A stretch of DNA of 64,000 nucleotides from Streptomyces sp. NBC_00670 (GCF_036226765.1 NZ_CP109017.1:3237501-3301500); one strand, 5' to 3'; positions 1 to 9,677 are shown, counted from the stretch's first letter. Made by a program: numbers and translations. The notes: a model not told the origin generated them from the sequence alone.

Positions 1-1
1 G

Positions 2-2665
2 CACAGCGAGTCCGGCGGCTACGCGCTCAGACTGGCCGAGGGCGACGAGCTGGACCTGCTGCGCGCCCAGGAACTCGTCGCCGACGCCGAGAAGGCGCGC
101 TCCTCCGGTGACCTGGCCCGGGCCCGCGCACTGCTCGACGAGGCGCTGGCCCTGTGGGACGGCGAATCGCTCGCGCACGTCCCGGGCCCGTACGCCGAGA
201 CCCAGCGCACCCGCCTGGAGGAGTGGCGGCTGCAGCACCTGGAGTCCCGGCTCGACATGGACCTGGAGCAGGGCCACCACGGCGAGGCCGTCTCCGAGCT
301 CACCGCGCTGACCGCCACCCACCCGCTGCGCGAACGGCTGCGCGAGCTGCTGATGCTGGCGCTGTACCGCAGCGGCCGGCAGGCCGAGGCCCTCGCGGTC
401 TACGCCGACACCCGGCGCCTCCTCGCGGAGGAACTCGGCGTCGACCCCCGCCCGGACCTACGCGAGCTCCAGCAGCGCATCCTGCGCGCCGACCCCGCCC
501 TCGCCGAACCCCCCGCGCCCGCCCAGGAACCGGCCGCCGCCCCCGTACGGCCCGCCCAACTCCCGGCGACCGTCCCGGACTTCACCGGCCGCTCGTCGTT
601 CGTCACCGAACTGGGCGAGGTGCTCGCCTCCGCCGAGGGCAACGGCCGGGTGATGGCCGTCTCCGCGCTGGCCGGCATCGGCGGCGTCGGCAAGACCACC
701 CTCGCCGTGCACGTGGCGCACCAGGCCCGCGCCGCGTTCCCCGACGGCCAGCTCTACGTCGACCTCCAGGGCGCCGGCCCCCGCGCCGCCGAACCGGAGA
801 CCGTCCTCGGCTCCTTCCTGCGCGCGCTCGGCACCGCCGACTCCGCGATCCCCGACTCGCTCGACGAACGGGCCGCGCTGTACCGCTCGCTGCTGGACGG
901 CCGCCGCGTCCTCGTCCTCCTGGACAACGCCCGCGACGCCGCCCAGGTCCGCCCGCTGCTGCCCGGCACCGAGGGGTGCGCGGCGCTGATCACCTCCCGC
1001 ATCCGCATGGTCGACCTGGCCGGGGCGCACCTGGTCGACCTGGACGTGATGTCCCCCGAGGAGGCGCTCCAGCTCTTCACCCGGATCGTCGGCGAGGAGC
1101 GGGCGGCCGGCGAGCGGGAGGCCGCGCTCGACGTCGTCGCCGCCTGCGGCTTCCTGCCGCTCGCCATCCGCATCGCCGCCTCCCGGCTGGCCGCCCGCCG
1201 TACCTGGACGGTGTCGGTGCTGGCCGCCAAGCTGGCCGACGAGCGCCGCCGGCTGGACGAACTGCGCGCCGGCGACCTCGCCGTCAAGGCCACCTTCGAA
1301 CTCGGCTACGGCGCCCTGGAGCCCGCGCAGGCCCGTGCGTTCCGGCTGCTCGGCCTGGCCGACGGCCCGGACATCTCGCTCGCCGCCGCGGCCGCCGTAC
1401 TGGACCTGCCGGTTGACGAGACGGAGGACCTGCTGGAGTCCCTCGTCGACATGTCCCTGCTGGAGTCGGCCGCGCCCGGCCGCTACCGCTACCACGACCT
1501 CGTACGGCTCTACGCGCGTTCCTGCGCCGAACGCGACGAGCACACGCCGGGCGAGCGGGCCGCCGCGCTCTCCCGGCTGCTCGACTTCTACCTGGCCACG
1601 GTCGCGGGCGGGTACGCCATCGAGCGGCCCGGGGACCGGCTCGTGGACCACCTGGAGCGGGCCGCCTACCCGGGGCTGACCTTCTCCGACCGGCACGCGG
1701 CGCAGGACTGGCTGTACGCGGAGGCCGTCTGCCTGCTGGCCTGCGTACGGCAGTCCGCGCGCCCCGGCACCCTGCGCCGCGCCGCCGACGTGCTGTGGGC
1801 GGCGGTCGACCTGGCCGAGTCGGGCGCCAACTCCCGCGAGTACAATGCGGTCGCCGCGCTGCTGCGGGACGTCGCCGAGGAGACCCGGGACGCGCGCACC
1901 CAGGCCCGGGCGCTGACCGCGCTGGCGTTCGTCCACCACATCTCCGGCAGCCGCTTCGACGTGGCGGTGGAGGAGGCCCGGCGCGCCACCGAGCTGGCCG
2001 AGGCCGCCGGGGACCCGCTCACCTGCTGCTGGTCGTCGAACATCAGCGGCGTCGTCGCGCTCTACCAGAACCGCCACGACGACGGCGAGGAGCACTTCAC
2101 CCGCGCCATCGAGAGCTTCCGCGCGCTCGGCGACCGGCCCGGCGAGGCGAGCGCCCTGTGCAACCTCTCCCGCATCCACCTGGCCACCGGCCGCACCGGC
2201 AGCGCGGTCGCGCTGGCCCGCCAGGGCACGGCGATGTACGACGACATGGGACACGCCCTCAAGGGCGCCAACGGCCGCTACGCGCTGGGCCTCGCGCTCA
2301 CCGCGAGCGGCAAGCTGGTGGAGGCGACGGACTGCCTCCAGCAGGCGCTGCTGGTCTTCCGGGACTCCCGGCAGCGGCTGTGGGAGGGCATGACCCTTTT
2401 CCGGCTCGCCGAACTCGACCTCACCGCCCGCCGTCCCGCCCAGGCCGCCTCGAACGCCGAGATGGCGCTGACGCTGCTGCGCGGCATCGGCGGCGACTGG
2501 CGGCGCGGCAACGTCCTGACCGCCCTCGGACGCGCGCTGCACGGCATAGGGCAGCACGGCCGCGCCCAGGTCTGCTGGCGCGAGGCGCTGGACCTGTTCG
2601 AGGCGCTGGGCGCGCCGGAGGCGGACGAGGTGCGGACGCTGCTGAACCCGGCGTCGGTCGCGTGA
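2..2665 (+). CDS. afsR: AfsR-type SARP regulator with NB-ARC and TPR domains, 5' end cut by window
   Basis: The open frame runs in from the left edge (887 visible residues), so the N-terminal OmpR-type DNA-binding domain is missing. The visible part opens inside a bacterial transcriptional activation (BTAD) domain. A P-loop GIGGVGKTT follows at about residue 224, then a Walker B-like VLVLLDNARDA near residue 302, a TSR sensor, and a long helical TPR region with many A/L-rich 40-residue units from about residue 620. AfsR is known to be phosphorylated by AfsK and to activate afsS, which leads to antibiotic production. The identification rests on domain order plus the neighbours: a 63-residue AfsS-like gene directly downstream and an AfsK-like kinase opposite. 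Full-length AfsR is about 990 residues, so roughly 100 are lost. Confidence 0.88.
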   Translation, partial: HSESGGYALRLAEGDELDLLRAQELVADAEKARSSGDLARARALLDEALALWDGESLAHVPGPYAETQRTRLEEWRLQHLESRLDMDLEQGHHGEAVSELTALTATHPLRERLRELLMLALYRSGRQAEALAVYADTRRLLAEELGVDPRPDLRELQQRILRADPALAEPPAPAQEPAAAPVRPAQLPATVPDFTGRSSFVTELGEVLASAEGNGRVMAVSALAGIGGVGKTTLAVHVAHQARAAFPDGQLYVDLQGAGPRAAEPETVLGSFLRALGTADSAIPDSLDERAALYRSLLDGRRVLVLLDNARDAAQVRPLLPGTEGCAALITSRIRMVDLAGAHLVDLDVMSPEEALQLFTRIVGEERAAGEREAALDVVAACGFLPLAIRIAASRLAARRTWTVSVLAAKLADERRRLDELRAGDLAVKATFELGYGALEPAQARAFRLLGLADGPDISLAAAAAVLDLPVDETEDLLESLVDMSLLESAAPGRYRYHDLVRLYARSCAERDEHTPGERAAALSRLLDFYLATVAGGYAIERPGDRLVDHLERAAYPGLTFSDRHAAQDWLYAEAVCLLACVRQSARPGTLRRAADVLWAAVDLAESGANSREYNAVAALLRDVAEETRDARTQARALTALAFVHHISGSRFDVAVEEARRATELAEAAGDPLTCCWSSNISGVVALYQNRHDDGEEHFTRAIESFRALGDRPGEASALCNLSRIHLATGRTGSAVALARQGTAMYDDMGHALKGANGRYALGLALTASGKLVEATDCLQQALLVFRDSRQRLWEGMTLFRLAELDLTARRPAQAASNAEMALTLLRGIGGDWRRGNVLTALGRALHGIGQHGRAQVCWREALDLFEALGAPEADEVRTLLNPASVA

Positions 2666-2705
2666 GCGGGGCGTCCGCCGGGTCCGGCGGGGGCCGGCTG
2701 CGGAC

Positions 2706-2750
2706 GTTCATCGTTCGTTTATCGCCGTACGGCACTCTCGACATGTCGAG
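2706..2750 (+). promoter_or_regulatory. afsS promoter region: AfsR/PhoP-type direct repeats and a palindrome
   Basis: Two adjacent 11-base units, GTTCATCGTTC (2706-2716) and GTTTATCGCCG (2717-2727), resemble the PHO-box direct repeats known at the S. coelicolor afsS promoter, where AfsR and PhoP bind overlapping sites. A perfect 14-base palindrome CTCGACATGTCGAG (2737-2750) follows. The site lies 40 bases after the afsR stop and 156 bases before the afsS start. The exact -10 box is not clear. Confidence 0.65.
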
Positions 2751-2905
2751 CCGTCGCGTCGGGGGGCAGGCGGACCGGCGAGTGGCCGGGCACTCATGGT
2801 GAACCGGCCAGGCGGGAGCCGTCCGGCAGTCCACGGGGGAGTTGCCGGGCGGATCCCGCCCTCCACCGCAAGGTCGTTCCGGAAGATTCAGGGGAGGAAC
2901 TCGAG

Positions 2906-3097
2906 ATGAGCGACGAGAACACCACGGACAACGTCCACGCCACCGGCGAGCCGGTCGCCGAGCCGCAGGGCAACGTGCACGCGACGGGCGAGCCCGTGGC
3001 CGCGAAGAACGTCCACGCCACGATCGAGCCGGCGAAGCTCGGCGACACCGGCGAGGCGTCGACGGACAACGTCCACGCCACGGACGAGCCGGTCTGA
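2906..3097 (+). CDS. afsS: AfsS, small activator of secondary metabolism (63 aa)
   Basis: A 63-residue, highly acidic, cysteine-free protein made almost wholly of four copies of an NVHATxEP motif, each spaced by a short linker. S. coelicolor AfsS is also 63 residues, sits directly downstream of afsR, and has repeated T-L-D-N-H-A-T-type units; databases call the family 'sigma-like protein'. AfsS raises expression of pathway-specific regulators by an unknown mechanism. A strong Shine-Dalgarno (GGGGAGG) sits eight bases before the ATG. A perfect hairpin terminator follows about 100 bases after the stop, so it is probably transcribed alone from the AfsR-dependent promoter. The repeat here carries NV where the family usually shows N, a variant to check. 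Confidence 0.85.
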   Translation: MSDENTTDNVHATGEPVAEPQGNVHATGEPVAAKNVHATIEPAKLGDTGEASTDNVHATDEPV

Positions 3098-3200
3098 CCG
3101 GACCTCTCCCGCACGGGGGACCGGCCGCGGCGGGCGCGGGGGGGAGCGCCACCGCGGCCGGGCACAACAGGGCCCCACGGGGAGGGCCCACACGGGGATC

Positions 3201-3230
3201 GGCCCCGGCGTCTGGGGAGACGCCGGGGCC
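3201..3230. terminator. Strong hairpin terminator between convergent afsS and secreted-protein gene
   Basis: Perfect 13-base-pair stem GGCCCCGGCGTCT / AGACGCCGGGGCC with a GGGG loop. It lies between two convergent genes and probably serves both. Confidence 0.85.
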
Positions 3231-3266
3231 GAGGTGTGTCCGCGGGACGGTGGGTCAGGCGGTGGG

Positions 3267-3824
3267 TCAGGAGGCTTCCGACGCCTGCGGTTCGGGGTCG
3301 CACTCCTCGATCTCGGCGGCGAAGGAGTCGTCGCTGGGTCGCACCTTCGCGGTGACCGTGCCGTTGGCCGGCACCTCGACGTCCTTGCGCACGGTGTCGA
3401 GTTCGTAGTCCAGGTCGGCCTTGAAGACGACGGTGACGGTGAACGTGCCCTTCGTACCGTTGGGGTTGGTCACCCGGACCTTGGTGTACGGCCTGCTCGT
3501 GGTCGCGCAGTCGACCAGTTCCACGGTGGCGTCGTCGAGGGCGGACGCCGTGCTGCTGCCGCTGCCGTCGCCGTAGTAGTCGTCGTCGTTGTCGTCGTAC
3601 GGGTCCCGGTCCCGGTACCCACCGGAACTGCCGCCGTACGAGTCGTCGCTGTCGTCGTCGCTGCTGTGGTAGCTGCTGTCGTGATCCTGACTGGAGCTGC
3701 TGCAACCGCCGCCGCTTCCGCCGTGCCCGTGCCCACCGTGCCCCCGGCTCGAAAAGCCGGTCAGGGCGAGAACGACGAGCGTCGAGACAGCGGTCAGCCT
3801 GAGTGTGGTCCCCCGTATACGCAT
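3267..3824 (-). CDS. Small secreted protein with low-complexity His/Gly and Ser/Asp/Tyr segment
   Basis: 185 residues. The start has a typical Sec signal peptide (MRIRG, then a hydrophobic stretch ending ALTGFSS). There is no lipobox cysteine at the cleavage site. Residues 28-90 are low complexity: GHGGHGHGG, then runs of S, D and Y. Residues 95-180 form a compact domain with two cysteines that could make a disulfide, alternating beta-like strands (VRVTNPNGTKGTFTVTVVF) and a charged tail; this resembles the FxLYD-type extracellular domains. The position between afsS and afsK matches SCO4424 by order. A TAGGGT -10-like box stands exactly six bases before the ATG, suggesting a leaderless mRNA. 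Function unknown; metal binding by the His-rich part is only a guess. Confidence 0.8.
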   Translation of the reverse strand: MRIRGTTLRLTAVSTLVVLALTGFSSRGHGGHGHGGSGGGCSSSSQDHDSSYHSSDDDSDDSYGGSSGGYRDRDPYDDNDDDYYGDGSGSSTASALDDATVELVDCATTSRPYTKVRVTNPNGTKGTFTVTVVFKADLDYELDTVRKDVEVPANGTVTAKVRPSDDSFAAEIEECDPEPQASEAS

Positions 3825-3993
3825 GGGGCCACCCTAGGCGCTTGTAAGGGGCGCGGGACAGTGACATTGTGCGGCTCCGCCGCGCGGGCGCGATCAACCA
3901 CAACACACCCGCACCCGCGCACCTGGGCACACCCCCGAGCTATGAGGCGCCCCCAGCCGACGGCACGTCAAACCCACCCCAGCCGACGGCACG

Positions 3994-6360
3994 TCACCCC
4001 GTACGCGCCGTACCGGTCCCCTTCTCCGCGTCCAACGCGTACACGCACCGGTCCTTGCTGCACGCGTACACCACCCCGTCCCGCACCACCGGCGACCCCG
4101 TGATCTCCCCGCCCGTCGCCAGCTTCCACCGCAGCCGGCCGTCGTCGGCCTTGAGCGTGTACAGCAGGTGGTCCGTGGAGCCGAAGTGGACGCGGCCCTC
4201 CGCGACCACCGGCGCGCCCACGATGTCGCCGCCCGCCTGGAACCGCCACTTCGGCGTGCCGGTCACCGCGTCCAGCGTGTAGAGCCCCTTGCCGCTGCCG
4301 ACGTGCACATGGCCGCCGGCCACCAGCACGGGCTCGATCGAGGCCCGCGCCTCCGTGGCGATCCGCCAGCGGTCGCGGCCGTCGGTGGCGTCGAGGGCGT
4401 AGACCGTGCCGAGGTAGTCGGCGAGGTAGACGCCGCCGCCGATGACCGCCGGTCCGGGCACGAACACCGGCGGGCACAGGAAGACCGCGGGCGCCTCGAA
4501 GTGCCAGCGCACATGCCCGCCGGCCACGTCGATGGCCATGACACGCGTGCCGGCCGAGACGTACACGAAGCCGTCGGATGCGTGGGTGAGCCGTACCGGC
4601 ACTCCCCCGCAGGACGCGGCGTCGCCGATCGGGTACGACCAGCGCTCCTCGCCCGTACGGGCCTCGAGGGCGCGCAGCCGGGCGTCCTTCCAGACGTACA
4701 CCGTGCCGTCGTGGACGGCGGGGCCCGCCTCGGGGGCCTCGAAGTCGGTCTGGGCGCCGGCCAGCTCCCACAGCTTCTGCCCGGTGGACGCCTCCCACGC
4801 CTGGACGCCGCCGCCGCGGGTGCCGGTGACGACCGTGCCGCGGTCGGCCTGGAGCGAGTAGACCCAGGCGTCGGTGGAGACCCGCCACAGGTCGCCGCCC
4901 TCGCGGGCGTCGAGCGCGACGAGCGTCGGCCCGTCGGAGGCGTGGATGCGGCCGTCGGCGACCGTCATCGACCAGGCGACGTCGCGCGTCTTGAAGCGGC
5001 GGCGGCCGGTGGCGACGTCGAGCGCGTGCACCTCGAAGGAGGTGACGTAGACGAGGTCGCCGGCGACGGAGGGGGTGCCCCACACGTCGTTGGACATGCG
5101 GAAACGCCAGGGCCGCCAGCCGGCGGGCGCGGCCTCCGGCGGGGCGGGCGGGGCGGCCGTCGGGGCCGGGTCGGCGCCGTTGACGCCGGGGCGCGGCCTG
5201 GACCAGCTGGCGGTGAGCGCGGACTCCGGCGGCAGCGGCTTGATCGCGGTGGCGCGCATGTCGGCGACACGGGGCCCGGGCCCGATCGGCACCGGGACGC
5301 CCGCGAGCCGCACCGGACCGGTGTCGGGCGCACCGCCGGGTCCGGGGCCGGGGGCGGTCGCCGGCAGCGGCATGGGCACCGGGTCGTGCGAGGGCGGGGG
5401 CGGCACCACGGGGGCGGCCGGTCCGCCGCGCGGGGCGGGCGGTGCCGGGGGCCGTACCGTCGTCCGTCCGCCGCGCCGGGTCTCTATCAGGCCGACGGCC
5501 GACTCCGGGAGCCACGCCGAGGCCGTGCCGCTGTCGTCGGTGCCCGCGCCGAACAGATGGGGCGCGAGCTGGGCCTGGAGGTCGGCGGGGTTGGGGCGGG
5601 CGGTGGGCTCCATCCGCATGCAGGACTCGATGAGCGGGCGCAGCTCGTCGGGGAGCCCGGACAGGTCCGGGCCCTCGCGCAGCAGCATGAAGACCGTCTC
5701 GACCGGGTTGGCGCCGTGGAAGGGCGGGTGGCCGGTGGCGGCGAAGACCAGCATCGAGCCGAGCGAGAAGACGTCGCTCGCGCCGGTGACGCTGCGGGAG
5801 TCCTTGGCCTGCTCGGGCGACATGTAGGCGGGGGTGCCGACGGCGACGTTCGTCATCGTCAAACGTGTGTTCGAAACGCCGGAGGCGATGCCGAAGTCGA
5901 TGACCCGGGGGCCGTCCTCGACGACGAGGACGTTCGACGGCTTCAGGTCGCGGTGGACCAGTCCGGCGCCGTGGATCGACTGGAGCGCCTCGGCGACACC
6001 GGCGGCCAGCCAGCGCACCGCCTGGGCGGGCAGCGGCCCGCAGTCGTTCACTATCTCCTCGAGCGAGGGCGCCGGCACGTACGCGGTGGCCAGCCAGGGC
6101 ACCGCGGCGCGCGGGTCGGCGTCGACCACGGCGGCCGTGTAGAAGCCGGAGACCGCGCGGGCCGCCTCCACCTCGCGGGTGAAGCGCACGCGGAAGAGCT
6201 GGTCCTCGGCCAGCTCCGTGCGCACCGTCTTGATCGCCACGCGGCGCCCGGACGCCGAGCGCGCGAGATAGACCAGCCCCATGCCGCCCGCGCCCAGCCG
6301 TCCGAGTACCTCGAACGGCCCGATACGCCGCGGATCGTGCTGCGTCAGCTGATCCACCAC
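3994..6360 (-). CDS. afsK: AfsK, Ser/Thr protein kinase with C-terminal PQQ-repeat propeller
   Basis: 788 residues from a GTG start that has GGGGAGG ten bases upstream; an upstream start would add a poor, unlikely extension. The N-terminal 270 residues are a complete Hanks kinase: glycine loop [18 protein letters not shown] lysine, HRDLKPSNV catalytic loop, DFGIAS, and TPAYMSPE. A Pro/Ala-rich linker follows, then about 400 residues of PQQ-type beta-propeller repeats ([25 protein letters not shown]). No membrane helix is visible. AfsK is known to autophosphorylate and to phosphorylate AfsR, feeding the AfsR-AfsS cascade; a role in hyphal branching through DivIVA is also reported. Length, architecture and linkage to afsR/afsS fit S. 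coelicolor AfsK (about 799 residues). Confidence 0.88.
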   Translation of the reverse strand: MVDQLTQHDPRRIGPFEVLGRLGAGGMGLVYLARSASGRRVAIKTVRTELAEDQLFRVRFTREVEAARAVSGFYTAAVVDADPRAAVPWLATAYVPAPSLEEIVNDCGPLPAQAVRWLAAGVAEALQSIHGAGLVHRDLKPSNVLVVEDGPRVIDFGIASGVSNTRLTMTNVAVGTPAYMSPEQAKDSRSVTGASDVFSLGSMLVFAATGHPPFHGANPVETVFMLLREGPDLSGLPDELRPLIESCMRMEPTARPNPADLQAQLAPHLFGAGTDDSGTASAWLPESAVGLIETRRGGRTTVRPPAPPAPRGGPAAPVVPPPPSHDPVPMPLPATAPGPGPGGAPDTGPVRLAGVPVPIGPGPRVADMRATAIKPLPPESALTASWSRPRPGVNGADPAPTAAPPAPPEAAPAGWRPWRFRMSNDVWGTPSVAGDLVYVTSFEVHALDVATGRRRFKTRDVAWSMTVADGRIHASDGPTLVALDAREGGDLWRVSTDAWVYSLQADRGTVVTGTRGGGVQAWEASTGQKLWELAGAQTDFEAPEAGPAVHDGTVYVWKDARLRALEARTGEERWSYPIGDAASCGGVPVRLTHASDGFVYVSAGTRVMAIDVAGGHVRWHFEAPAVFLCPPVFVPGPAVIGGGVYLADYLGTVYALDATDGRDRWRIATEARASIEPVLVAGGHVHVGSGKGLYTLDAVTGTPKWRFQAGGDIVGAPVVAEGRVHFGSTDHLLYTLKADDGRLRWKLATGGEITGSPVVRDGVVYACSKDRCVYALDAEKGTGTARTG

Positions 6361-6570
6361 TTGCCTGCCACCTCCCCGTACGGCCCGCGTGACCCTCGTC
6401 CAGTACGCGACCCCGTGCAGCGTCTCACCACCGCACCGCCATGGCGGCACGCACCCCGATTCTTCCTGTCCGGAGCCCCTGAGGCGAACCCGCGGGCGGA
6501 ACGGGGTGTTGTCGGACAAAAGGGCCGGGCGCGGCCCCGCGGGCGCGTCCGGTGAACGTCGGGGGGCGCC

Positions 6571-7389
6571 CTACCGTTCCAGCAGGGCGAAGGAGGCGCC
6601 CTGATTGTCCGTGACGACCGCCACCGTGCCGTACGACGTCCCGAACGGGCCGGCCTGGGTGCGGCCGCCCAGACGGTGGACGCCGGCGAGCGTCTTCTCC
6701 ACGTCGCCGACGCCGAAGTGGACGAGGAAGTGCGGCGGCATCTCGGGCGGGAACACGTCGGCGACGGCGGCCCGGCCGAAGTCGGGGGCGGCGCCGGGGC
6801 CGAACAGGGCGTCGTGGAAGAGGCCGGCGTAGAAGTCGTTCGCGGCGCCGGTGTCCCGGGTGTACAGCTCGGCCCAGGTGAACGTGCCGGGCTCGTGCCG
6901 GCGGGCGAACCCGGCGTGCGTGCCGGGCTGCCAGAGCCCGAAGACGGCTCCCTCGGGGTCGGCGACGAGCGCCATGACGCCGAGCGTGTCCACCGCGCTC
7001 GGCCCGGTGATCACCTGGCCGCCGGCCGAGCGGACGCGCCCGGTGAGGGCGGAGAGGTCGGGGGCGGCGAAGTACACGGTCCACACGGTCGGCATCCGCC
7101 CGTCCCCCTTGGGCACGAGCGCGGCGACGGAGTCACCGTCCCGGCAGGCCCACACCGCGCCGTCGGGGGCCGCCTCGAAGCTCCACCCGAAGAGCTCCCC
7201 GTAGAACCGCCGCCCGGCCTCCACGTCGGAGAGCTGCACTTCGATCCAGCAGGGAACGCCTTCGGCGAAGGCGGGACCGGCCTCGGCGTCCCGCGCGTCG
7301 GTGCCGGCCTCGTCGTTGTCGGGCGCCCCCGTGTCCGGCGCCTCCGCGGCGGTGTCCCTGTCGTCGGTGGGGGGCGGGTTTTCGGCCAT
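6571..7389 (-). CDS. kbpA: Two-domain VOC (glyoxalase-fold) protein, probable AfsK-binding KbpA
   Basis: 272 residues from the ATG beginning MAENPPPTDD; longer versions extend into unlikely sequence. After an acidic, disordered 35-residue N terminus come two tandem vicinal-oxygen-chelate modules: WIEVQLSDVEAGRRFYGELFGW and WAELYTRDTGAANDFYAGLF are the start strands and helices of each. It lies upstream of afsK in the same direction, 210 bases apart. In S. coelicolor KbpA, a protein of about 250 residues encoded next to afsK, binds AfsK and inhibits its autophosphorylation. The name is given on position, size and my memory that KbpA looks hydroxylase-like, so it is moderately sure; the VOC fold itself is clear. 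Confidence 0.65.
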   Translation of the reverse strand: MAENPPPTDDRDTAAEAPDTGAPDNDEAGTDARDAEAGPAFAEGVPCWIEVQLSDVEAGRRFYGELFGWSFEAAPDGAVWACRDGDSVAALVPKGDGRMPTVWTVYFAAPDLSALTGRVRSAGGQVITGPSAVDTLGVMALVADPEGAVFGLWQPGTHAGFARRHEPGTFTWAELYTRDTGAANDFYAGLFHDALFGPGAAPDFGRAAVADVFPPEMPPHFLVHFGVGDVEKTLAGVHRLGGRTQAGPFGTSYGTVAVVTDNQGASFALLER

Positions 7390-7550
7390 GTGGTGAACGT
7401 AGCCGCGTGGGCGCCGGCTCGCGCGCGGGGTTGCTCCGGGGCGGCTCCCACCCGGCCGCGCGAGCCCGGAAAAAGGGGGTCGCGAGGACCGCACTCCCCA
7501 TTTGCAGTCGGCCGAATCGCGCTCCGATCACCCCTCGGTAAGCTGACGAC

Positions 7551-8198
7551 ATGACAGGACAAGTGCGTACCGTCGACGGCCGCGTGGCCGGTCGGCGCGG
7601 GCAGGCGACGCGGCAGAAACTGCTCGACTGCCTCGGTGAGATGCTCAGTTCCTCGCCCTACCGGGACGTCAAGGTCATCGACGTCGCACGGAAGGCGGGC
7701 ACGTCACCCGCGACCTTCTACCAGTACTTTCCGGACGTCGAAGGCGCCGTCCTGGAGATCGCCGAGCGTATGGCCGGCGAGAGCGCGGTGCTGGGCGAGC
7801 TGGTCGAGGGACGCTCCTGGGTGGGCCGCTCCGGCTGGGGAACCGCCCAGGAATTCGTCGACGGCTTCCTCGACTTCTGGCGCAAAAACGACGCCATCCT
7901 CCGGGTGGTGGAGCTCGGTGCCGCGGAAGGGGATAAACGTTTCCACAAGATCAGATCGAAGACCCTCAACACGCTGCACGGCTCGCTCTCGGAAGCGATT
8001 GCCGAACTCCAGTCCAAGGGCCGCGTCGACAAGGACGTCAGCCCCGCGGCGATGGCCGGCTCGATCGTGACGATGCTCGCGGCGGTCGCCTCGCACCAGA
8101 AGGGCCCCCAGTCCTTCGGCATCAAGGCCGCCGAACTGCGGCCCAACCTCGCCCTGTTGGTCTACCTGGGCGTCACCGGCAAGAAGCCGACGAAGTAG
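7551..8198 (+). CDS. TetR-family transcriptional regulator
   Basis: 215 residues. N-terminal helix-turn-helix at about residues 15-65: RRGQATRQKLLDCLGEML, then VKVIDVARKAGTSPATFYQYF, the standard TetR recognition helix. The C-terminal half is a helical ligand-binding domain ending GVTGKKPTK. It is divergent from the kbpA/afsK genes with 161 bases between starts. A TAAGCT box sits exactly six bases before the ATG and there is no Shine-Dalgarno, so the mRNA is probably leaderless. In gene order it corresponds to SCO4421, and it resembles the AtrA group of TetR activators of antibiotic genes. Whether it controls afsK or kbpA cannot be told from sequence. Confidence 0.88.
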   Translation: MTGQVRTVDGRVAGRRGQATRQKLLDCLGEMLSSSPYRDVKVIDVARKAGTSPATFYQYFPDVEGAVLEIAERMAGESAVLGELVEGRSWVGRSGWGTAQEFVDGFLDFWRKNDAILRVVELGAAEGDKRFHKIRSKTLNTLHGSLSEAIAELQSKGRVDKDVSPAAMAGSIVTMLAAVASHQKGPQSFGIKAAELRPNLALLVYLGVTGKKPTK

Positions 8199-8246
8199 GA
8201 CGCGGGCAAGGCGGGACCAAGAGCGGCAACACCCCGCCCGGCAGCA

Positions 8247-8288
8247 CCGTCCGGACGTCCGAGTCCTGTCATGCGGACGGCCGGACGG
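8247..8288. terminator. Hairpin terminator between convergent tetR and lipoprotein gene
   Basis: CCGTCCGG-A-CGTCCG (8247-8261) pairs with CGGACG-G-CCGGACGG (8274-8288), 14 pairs with one internal mismatch and a 12-base loop. It lies between two convergent stops. Confidence 0.65.
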
Positions 8289-8321
8289 ACGACCGCCGAG
8301 GTCGCCCGGGCAACCGGCGGC

Positions 8322-9677
8322 TCAGCGCTCCACCGTGATCCTCGCCGTGTCGTTCCCCGGCCGCGGATCGCGTCGGTCGAGGGCCGTCTTCCCCGGCCGC
8401 AGCGCCACCGTGCCCTCCCCCGCCCGGTCCAGGTCGAGCGTGAAGTCGAAGGTGCGGCTCTTCCCCGGTCGCAGGCTGCCCACCTCGCACACGTACGTGC
8501 CCCGCTCCCGCTCGCAGTACGGCTCGTAGTAGTCCTCGTCGAGCGCCTCCATGGGCTGCTCGCGGACGACCGCCCCCGGCGGCGGCGTGAACACCAGCCG
8601 CACCCCGGAGCCCGGGTCGCTGGGCCCGTCGTCGTGCACCGTGAGGTGGATCTTCCGCCCCTTGCCGACGTCCGTCCGCACCGCCTCGACCCGGAAGTCG
8701 GACGTCGTGTCCAGCGTCACTGCCGTCGAGACCGTCCCCTGCGCGAACGCACCGCCCGCCTTCGGTGTCCGCACGGCCTCCAGACGCGGCCCTTCGCCCT
8801 TCTCGCCCCCGTCCGGCACCGTCTCGTTCTTGTCCGGTCCCACGTCCAGCGGCCACACCGCACGGCTGAACGACGCGCTCATCGCGGTGTCCGAGGCCCG
8901 CAGCCGCAGCGCCGGGCCGAGCGTGACCGTCTCGCCGGGCTCGATCCGCACGTCGGGCAGCTCGCAGAGGGCCACGTGGGCGTGGTACTGCGCCGGATAG
9001 CGGCAGTTGGCGTACCGGCGCCGCAGTTCGAACTCGCCCGCGCTCAGCTTCACCCCCAGTCCGCGCACGGGCACCTCCCCGGTGTTGCGCACCACGAGGG
9101 CGGCGGTGAGGTCCCCGCCCGGCGAGACGTCCTCGTAGGGCGCGGACTTGCGCACCTGCACCACCGGTTCGCCGACGACCACACGGGTGCGGGTGGTGTG
9201 CTTCGTGCCGTCCTCGGTGGTGAAGGTGAACCGCACGACCCCGCCCTCCCCCGGCTCGCTGCCCTTGGCGGCGACGGGGCGGACGCGGTCGAGCGCCGAC
9301 CAGCTGTCGTACTCGGCGTCCACCCGGCACACCACCCGCCGCGCGCTCCCGGAGCAGCGCGGCCCGCTGTGGCTCATCCCGGTGATCTTCAGCCGTACGG
9401 CACCGCCCGCGTCGCTCGCGTCCACGGTGAGCCGGTGGCCGTACGTGCCGTAGGGGTCGTGGGACTCGGCGTCGCGGGCCGAGACGTGGAAGGGGGTGCG
9501 GTTGGCCGCGCCGGCCTTGTCGCCGTACGGGCGCAGATAGAACAGGTCGGGGGCGCTCACGAACGTGGTGGGGCCGCGGTCGGTGTCCGCCGCCGCGCAG
9601 CCGGTGACCCCGCCCGCCAGGAGCAGTGACCCGCCCAGCGCCACACCCGCCGTACGCCACGCCCTCGTCGCCACCAC
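8322..9677 (-). CDS. Extracellular lipoprotein with repeated beta-sandwich domains
   Basis: About 451 residues from the GTG that gives a positively charged N terminus (VVATRAWRTAGVALGG). A more upstream GTG at 9707 has a better Shine-Dalgarno but would put ten acidic residues before the signal peptide. The hydrophobic segment ends GGVTGC, a lipobox-like cleavage site, so the protein should be anchored outside the membrane. The rest is beta-rich, with two copies of a DUF11/CARDB-like pattern (VVRNTGEVPVRGLGVKL and VRLVFTPPPGAVV) and a last strand series DFTLDLDRAGEGTVALRPG. No catalytic motif is visible. It may be a surface structural or adhesion protein; function unknown. Confidence 0.75.
   Translation of the reverse strand: MVATRAWRTAGVALGGSLLLAGGVTGCAAADTDRGPTTFVSAPDLFYLRPYGDKAGAANRTPFHVSARDAESHDPYGTYGHRLTVDASDAGGAVRLKITGMSHSGPRCSGSARRVVCRVDAEYDSWSALDRVRPVAAKGSEPGEGGVVRFTFTTEDGTKHTTRTRVVVGEPVVQVRKSAPYEDVSPGGDLTAALVVRNTGEVPVRGLGVKLSAGEFELRRRYANCRYPAQYHAHVALCELPDVRIEPGETVTLGPALRLRASDTAMSASFSRAVWPLDVGPDKNETVPDGGEKGEGPRLEAVRTPKAGGAFAQGTVSTAVTLDTTSDFRVEAVRTDVGKGRKIHLTVHDDGPSDPGSGVRLVFTPPPGAVVREQPMEALDEDYYEPYCERERGTYVCEVGSLRPGKSRTFDFTLDLDRAGEGTVALRPGKTALDRRDPRPGNDTARITVER

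Noticed and set aside
458..2557. A 699-codon minus-strand frame inside afsR
   Set aside because: Same cause; the + strand shows the NB-ARC and TPR features.
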